Position numbers and translations under genes: made by a program. From contig CBFIEM010000010.1 of the NCBI GenBank assembly GCA_965661625.1, forward strand, positions 62,001-126,000: a DNA stretch of 64,000 nt, read 5' to 3'. Positions within the stretch are counted from its first letter, which is position 1, and each line of letters opens with the position of its first letter. Under the pieces are notes generated by a model. The model ran no database searches. It was not told the DNA's origin and worked only from the letters and a program-made list of their open reading frames with translations. Shown here one piece after another: positions 59,237-64,000 of this stretch. This stretch comes from GCA-2705995 sp965661625 (lineage in GTDB: Bacteria > Bacteroidota > Bacteroidia > Flavobacteriales_G > Salibacteraceae).

Positions 59237-61542
59237 TGGCTTTTCGTTCATTGATACTAGTTCTTTCGATTTTCATGTCGATTAAGGCACACAGTCAAAA
59301 GGTTGGTGTAGTACTAAGTGGTGGGGGAGCAGATGCACTTGCACATGTCGGTGTTTTAAAAGCGCTAGAAGAACATGAAATACCTGTTGACTACATCACG
59401 GGTTCTTCGATGGGGGCTATGATCGGAGCCATGTATGCATCTGGTTATACACCTGAAGATATGGAGTTGTTCTTTACCTCTGATAAGTTTTTAGATATGA
59501 CGAGGGGAAAGTTAGATGAGCATAACATGTATAACTTCCAACAAATACACTACGATGCGGAAGTTTTCAATTTAAAATTTGCCCGAGACAGTATCTTGCA
59601 CCCCAAGTTCCCAACCAATGTTGTAGACCCAACATACATAGACTTCGAGCTTATGAGCGTGCTTGGCGCGCACGGTGCCTCCGCAAATAATGATTTCGAT
59701 AGTTTATTTATTCCGTTCAGATGCGTTGCTGCAGATATAGAACACAAACGAGAAGTGGTTTTCGAAAAAGGGAATTTGAGTAATGCTGTTCGAGCTTCCA
59801 TGAGCTATCCCTTTTTTCTAAAACCAATAACTATCAATGGCACGTTATTATTTGACGGAGGATTATACAACAACTTCCCTAGCGATATCATGTGCTCAAG
59901 TTTTCAACCCGATTATATTATCGGTTCCAATGTTGCTTCTGGCCTGCCCACTCCAAATGAAGATGACCTAATCTCTCAAGTCAAAAACATGTTAGTGAGT
60001 CCTACTAATTATCAAATTGACTGCGTCTCTGGTATTGTTATCCAATCGAACGTCGAGTTTGGAGTGTTTAATTTTAAGAAAGCACAAAATGCTATAGATA
60101 GCGGATATACGGCTACAATTGCCAAGATAAACTCGATTAAAACTACACTCAAGCGAAGGAAGACTAAAGACGAACTGCTTCAAGAACGAAGTAATTATGT
60201 GCAGAAAATAGACACCCTTCGCTATACCGATGTGCTTATAACTGGAGTTCAGCCAAATCAGGCAAAATTCATTGAGCAAAGTCTTATTGATAGGTCTGGA
60301 TTGCCTACAATTTCACAAGGAGATGTGCGCGAATCATATTTTAAACTGAAAGGCTATTCATTAATAAAAAACATCTACCCCTTCATATCCCAAAAAGTAG
60401 ACAGTGGTTATGTGCTCAACTTAAAAATTAAGCGAGAACGCGATCTAAAGATCGGGATTGGAGGCAATCTTTCTACTGCCCCTATTAACCATATCATGCT
60501 TAGCGCTCAGTATGACAAGCTGGCCAAATGGGGTTATACATTTTATGGAAATGGTTATTACGGAAGACTTTACACTGGTGCTCACGGCTTAACCCGATTT
60601 CAAGCACCGGGCAGGGTTGGTTGGTTTTTTGAACCTAGCATAACCTATAATCGATTCAATTATTTTCGGAGCAGGAACTTCTTCTTTGAGGAGTTCAAAC
60701 CGTCCTACCTTATTCTAAATGAGTTATACGCCAAAATGAGAGTTGGTCTTCCTTTAGGAAACAAAGGCCTGATTAGCGCAACCTCTTCCCTTTTTAATCA
60801 CCGTGATGAGTATTACCAAACGAAAGACTTTAGTCCTGATGACACTACTGATGTATCTACTTTCAATGGCCAAACTGCTGCTATTCAATACTCATTTAAC
60901 ACCTTGAATAACCTCCAGTTCCCTTCTCGAGGCACCATTATTTCTGCTTCTATGAGGCATATTAAATTACGCGAGCGAAATAGTCCGGGTTCTACAAGTA
61001 GCGATAATGTGACGCTGAACAGAGACCATGATTGGTTTCAAGCCAATTTACATATCCAAACATTCTATAAAAAACGAGGTGCTATTCGTTTGGGGTTACA
61101 ATTTGATGGGGTTTACTCAGTTCAGCCGTTATTTACAAACTACACATCAACGGTTTTAAGGTCTCCAGCATACCAACCTATACCTGAGAGTAAGACGCTT
61201 TTTCTCGAGTCTTTTCGGGCCCATCAATTCATAGCGTTAGGGCATAAAATAGTATTTGCAATTAGGGAAAATGTAGAGTTTAGGCTTGAGGGTTATGTAT
61301 TTCAACCTTATCAAGAAATCACTAAAGATCTTGTAGATCGCACCGCTAACTACGGAAAACCCTGGGATTCGCGCTATACTATTGTTAGTGGCACTGGGGT
61401 GTGGAAAACACCATTAGGACCATTTAGTGTAGGCCTCAATTATTATCATAATGTGCCTAACGTTTCACTTGAACAAACTACTCCCCTATCCTTTTTCCTA
61501 AACTTTGGCTACCTGATTTTTAATGATCGTACTTTTAATTAG
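59233..61542 (+). CDS. Patatin-like phospholipase with POTRA and BamA-type barrel (PlpD-like, type Vd)
   Basis: A 769-residue outer membrane protein. A signal peptide (ending KAHSQ) precedes the patatin domain: oxyanion segment SGGGADALAHVG, nucleophile Ser59 in GSSMG, catalytic Asp208 in LFDGGLYNNFP. A POTRA-like part (about 330-400) and a 16-stranded barrel of BamA/Omp85 type (about 410-769) follow, ending in a terminal aromatic region (LIFNDRTFN). This is the type Vd autotransporter plan of PlpD, which presents phospholipase A1 outside the outer membrane. The usual Arg/Lys-Gly of the oxyanion loop is Asp-Ala here. Confidence 0.88.
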   Translation: MMAFRSLILVLSIFMSIKAHSQKVGVVLSGGGADALAHVGVLKALEEHEIPVDYITGSSMGAMIGAMYASGYTPEDMELFFTSDKFLDMTRGKLDEHNMYNFQQIHYDAEVFNLKFARDSILHPKFPTNVVDPTYIDFELMSVLGAHGASANNDFDSLFIPFRCVAADIEHKREVVFEKGNLSNAVRASMSYPFFLKPITINGTLLFDGGLYNNFPSDIMCSSFQPDYIIGSNVASGLPTPNEDDLISQVKNMLVSPTNYQIDCVSGIVIQSNVEFGVFNFKKAQNAIDSGYTATIAKINSIKTTLKRRKTKDELLQERSNYVQKIDTLRYTDVLITGVQPNQAKFIEQSLIDRSGLPTISQGDVRESYFKLKGYSLIKNIYPFISQKVDSGYVLNLKIKRERDLKIGIGGNLSTAPINHIMLSAQYDKLAKWGYTFYGNGYYGRLYTGAHGLTRFQAPGRVGWFFEPSITYNRFNYFRSRNFFFEEFKPSYLILNELYAKMRVGLPLGNKGLISATSSLFNHRDEYYQTKDFSPDDTTDVSTFNGQTAAIQYSFNTLNNLQFPSRGTIISASMRHIKLRERNSPGSTSSDNVTLNRDHDWFQANLHIQTFYKKRGAIRLGLQFDGVYSVQPLFTNYTSTVLRSPAYQPIPESKTLFLESFRAHQFIALGHKIVFAIRENVEFRLEGYVFQPYQEITKDLVDRTANYGKPWDSRYTIVSGTGVWKTPLGPFSVGLNYYHNVPNVSLEQTTPLSFFLNFGYLIFNDRTFN

Positions 61543-61544
61543 CC

Positions 61545-61856
61545 CTAAGCCTCAGTAGTTGGACCACCAAAATTCATAGGGATTCCTTGGGCTGGCTCAA
61601 CATCAGGAATCGTTCCATGCTGTTGTTCAAACTTAGCGATATTATCAGCAAGCGCCCTCATGAGTCTCTTGGCGTGCTGAGGAGCCAATAGCACCCTAGA
61701 TCGTACTTTTGCCTTAGGTGCTCCTGGCATAATCTGAATAAAATCAACTACGAATTCTGTAGGAGAATGTGTTATGATTGCCAAATTAGAATAAATGCCT
61801 TGAGCCGCTTCTTCGGATAGCTCGATATTTAATTGTTGTTGTTTTTCTTCTGCCAT
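61545..61856 (-). CDS. DUF3467 family protein
   Basis: A 103-residue acidic protein. The pattern IELSEEAAQGIYSNLAIITH, EFVVDFIQIMPG and SRVLLAPQHAKRLMRALADNIAKFEQ matches DUF3467, a small family found across bacteria with unknown function. It lies downstream of rpoC on the same strand but behind the rpoC terminator. Convergent with the patatin gene, 2 bases apart. Confidence 0.88.
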   Translation of the reverse strand: MAEEKQQQLNIELSEEAAQGIYSNLAIITHSPTEFVVDFIQIMPGAPKAKVRSRVLLAPQHAKRLMRALADNIAKFEQQHGTIPDVEPAQGIPMNFGGPTTEA

Positions 61857-61870
61857 AAAGCGAATATAAA

Positions 61871-61900
61871 AAAAGCCCCATCATAACTGACGGGGCTTTT
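61871..61900 (-). terminator. Terminator of rpoC
   Basis: On the minus strand AAAAGCCCCGTCA-GTTA-TGATGGGGCTTTT with continuing T tract, 19 bases after the rpoC stop codon. Confidence 0.88.
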
Positions 61901-61918
61901 GAATTATCTCATTAGAAG

Positions 61919-64000
61919 TTACTCAGCAACTTCTTCTTTTTTCTCCATGAGTTTATCGTACTCTTCTTGAGAACCAACTACAAGTTTTTGGTATTCCCTT
62001 AAACCTGTACCTGCTGGTATCAAGTGACCAACGATAACATTCTCCTTAAGACCTAACAGGCTATCACGTTTTCCATTAACAGCTGCCTCATTCAACACCT
62101 TCGTAGTTTCCTGGAAAGATGCTGCAGAAATAAAGCTATCTGTTTGAAGGGATGCTCGTGTAATACCCTGAAGAACTGGAGTTGCAGTTGCTGGAATTGC
62201 TTCACGCGCTTCAACCAACTCCAAATCTTTACGTTTAAGCTTCGAGTTCTCATCCCTTAACTTACGCGCCGTGATGATTTGTCCTGCTTTAAACGTTTCA
62301 GATCCTCCTGGATTCTCAACTACCTTCTTATCAAAAATGTAGTCGTTTTCATCAGCAAATTCATGACGGTTTACCAATTGCTTCTCAAGGAATTTTGTAT
62401 CCCCTGCATCAGCAATGTCTACCTTACGCATCATTTGACGAACAATTACCTCGAAGTGCTTATCGTTAATCTTCACACCTTGAAGACGGTAAACCTCTTG
62501 GATTTCATTCACGATGTATTCTTGAACAGCTGTTGGCCCCATGATCGACAAGATATCTGAGGGTGTTGTTGCACCATCTGAAAGTGCTTGTCCTGCTTTC
62601 ACGAAATCATTCTCCTGAACTAGGATATGCTTAGAAAGTGATACTAGGTATTTTTTGATATCTCCATTACGCGACTCAATTATGATCTCTTGATTACCAC
62701 GCTTAATTTTACCAAATGAAACAATACCATCAATTTCAGATACAACGGCTGGATTCGAAGGGTTACGTGCCTCAAATAACTCGGTTACCCTTGGAAGTCC
62801 CCCTGTAATATCACCAGACTTACCTGAGCTTCGTGGAATCTTTACTAAGATCTTACCTTCCTTAATCGCGTCATCTTCATCAACAATGATGTGCGCGCCT
62901 ACAGGAACATTGTAAGACTTTACAATTTCTCCACTCTTATCAGCAATCTTGATAATAGGGTTTTTCTTCTTATCTCGGCGTTCGATGATCACCTTTTCAC
63001 GGAAACCAGTTTGTTCATCTGCTTCCTCTCGGTATGTTACTCCATCAATAATGTTTTCAAACACTACTTTACCTGGAACTTCCGACAAGATAACAGCGTT
63101 ATAAGGATCCCAAGAACAAATCTCTGCACCTTTCTTAACTGTTGCACCTGGTTTAATTTTAAGCTCAGAACCGTAGGGTATATTCGAAGTCGTTAGGACA
63201 TTATTCGTCTCTTTATCAATCAAACGCATTTCAGACGAACGACTAATTACAACACGAATTTTTTCTCCCAATTCATTCTCACGTTCAACCGTTTTCAATA
63301 ATTCAAAATCGGTCTTACCATCATACTTCGCTTCAATTTTAGATTCCGAAGCAATATTTGAGGCGGTACCCCCAACGTGGAATGTACGAAGTGTAAGCTG
63401 TGTACCTGGCTCTCCAATAGATTGAGCAGCAATTACACCAACTGATTCTCCTTTAGTTACGTGACCACCGGTAGAAAGGTTACGACCATAACACTTAGAA
63501 CAAACTCCTCTTACAGTTTCACATGTAAGTACTGAGCGAATCTCTACTTCCTCTATTCCAGCAGCTTCAATAATGTGAGCCTTAGGTTCAGTAATCTCAG
63601 CCGCAGCTTCCACAAGTACCTCTCCTGTTTCTGGGTGTAGAATATCCTGAACCGCATTTCGACCTACGATTCGTTCAAATAGCGACTCTACAATTTCATC
63701 GTTGTTCTTTAATGGAGTAGCTACTAATCCTCGTAATGTTCCGCAGTCTTCTTGTGTAATTACTACATCCTGAGCTACATCTACTAGTCTTCTTGTAAGG
63801 TATCCCGCATCTGCAGTCTTAAGTGCTGTATCAGCTAGACCTTTACGAGCACCGTGAGTTGAAATAAAGTACTCAAGGATAGAAAGCCCTTCTTTAAAGT
63901 TTGAAAGAATTGGGTTTTCAATAATATCTCCACCTGAAGCTCCACTTTTCTTTGGCTTGGCCATTAGACCACGCATACCAGAAAGCTGTCGAATTTGTTC
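61919..64000 (-). CDS. rpoC: RNA polymerase beta' subunit, C-terminal part (gene runs off the window)
   Basis: The 693 codons present encode the last half of beta'. The frame is open to the right edge, where the sequence EQIRQLSGMRGLMAKPKKSG belongs to the trigger-loop side. Next are YFISTHGARKGLADTALKTADAGYLTRRLVD (bridge helix and trigger loop) and, further on, the zinc site CETVRGVCSKCYGRNL and IAAQSIGEPGTQLTLRTFH. The gene must start beyond 64000, with rpoB expected upstream. Confidence 0.98.
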   Translation of the reverse strand, partial: EQIRQLSGMRGLMAKPKKSGASGGDIIENPILSNFKEGLSILEYFISTHGARKGLADTALKTADAGYLTRRLVDVAQDVVITQEDCGTLRGLVATPLKNNDEIVESLFERIVGRNAVQDILHPETGEVLVEAAAEITEPKAHIIEAAGIEEVEIRSVLTCETVRGVCSKCYGRNLSTGGHVTKGESVGVIAAQSIGEPGTQLTLRTFHVGGTASNIASESKIEAKYDGKTDFELLKTVERENELGEKIRVVISRSSEMRLIDKETNNVLTTSNIPYGSELKIKPGATVKKGAEICSWDPYNAVILSEVPGKVVFENIIDGVTYREEADEQTGFREKVIIERRDKKKNPIIKIADKSGEIVKSYNVPVGAHIIVDEDDAIKEGKILVKIPRSSGKSGDITGGLPRVTELFEARNPSNPAVVSEIDGIVSFGKIKRGNQEIIIESRNGDIKKYLVSLSKHILVQENDFVKAGQALSDGATTPSDILSIMGPTAVQEYIVNEIQEVYRLQGVKINDKHFEVIVRQMMRKVDIADAGDTKFLEKQLVNRHEFADENDYIFDKKVVENPGGSETFKAGQIITARKLRDENSKLKRKDLELVEAREAIPATATPVLQGITRASLQTDSFISAASFQETTKVLNEAAVNGKRDSLLGLKENVIVGHLIPAGTGLREYQKLVVGSQEEYDKLMEKKEEVAE

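Noticed and set aside
1..64000. tRNA, rRNA, CRISPR, insertion sequence, prophage or attachment sites
   Set aside because: Intergenic regions are short and none shows cloverleaf, repeat-spacer or transposase features. All larger frames belong to ordinary chromosomal families.

Overview
The window is a stretch of chromosome from a member of the Bacteroidota, most likely a marine Flavobacteriia or Cryomorphaceae-type organism. The evidence is the gliding ABC transporter genes gldF-gldG, a secreted hydrolase with a type IX secretion C-terminal signal, bacillithiol deacetylase BshB1, a UbiA-family prenyltransferase of the type common in this phylum, many promoters with the Bacteroidota -7 element TAnnTTTG, weak ribosome binding sites, and a moderate-to-low GC content. 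No tRNA, rRNA, CRISPR array, insertion sequence or prophage was found. Gene density is high and most neighbours overlap by 1 to 15 bases.

Layout. 1-5056: start of an aspartate kinase gene (minus), then gldF, gldG, a DUF4340 gene and dnaN. 5063-12218: guanine deaminase, rhomboid protease, a MoxR/BchI-like AAA+ ATPase with its VWA partner, an MscS/YbdG-type channel, a small outer-membrane barrel protein and a class V aminotransferase-fold enzyme. 12545-18512 (minus): two tandem FKBP lipoproteins, a TerB-DnaJ protein, the lemA-TPM-TPM operon and htpG. 18711-23261: a DUF2089/membrane protein/T9SS hydrolase/lipoprotein operon, then an orphan ABC ATPase, bshB1 and glutathione peroxidase on the other strand. 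23308-30612: a cytochrome c maturation operon (ccmB, C, D-like, E, F) continuing into DUF2520, a KdsC-like phosphatase, a UbiA prenyltransferase and maf. 30598-38562: mpl, thioesterase, an OmpL47-repeat protein, a fatty acid desaturase, three universal stress proteins and an FNR-like regulator. 38757-45013: an exopolysaccharide-type operon. 45010-47402: two receiver-kinase hybrids. 47395-51568: PLP lyase, then thrS-infC-rpmI-rplT. 51626-64000: TPR lipoprotein, recA, bcp, NamZ-like muramidase, LolC/E-like permease, cystathionine beta-synthase, BtuF-like protein, PlpD-like patatin, DUF3467 and the 3' part of rpoC.

The most interesting region is 38.7-45.0 kb. It combines a TolC-like outer membrane channel joined across a reading-frame break to a periplasmic TIM-barrel glycosidase-like domain, an HlyD-type adaptor, a cytoplasmic zinc-binding (TackOD1-like) protein whose degenerate GGDEF domain is cut off by an in-frame TAA, and a processive family 2 glycosyltransferase. 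I read this as a synthase-dependent polysaccharide secretion machine that uses a type I-like adaptor/channel conduit, with two separate coding lesions or recoding sites. Other points worth attention are a CcmE with the rare CxxxY haem-binding motif, an infC gene that appears to start at AUA, and a receiver-kinase hybrid without its phospho-accepting histidine.
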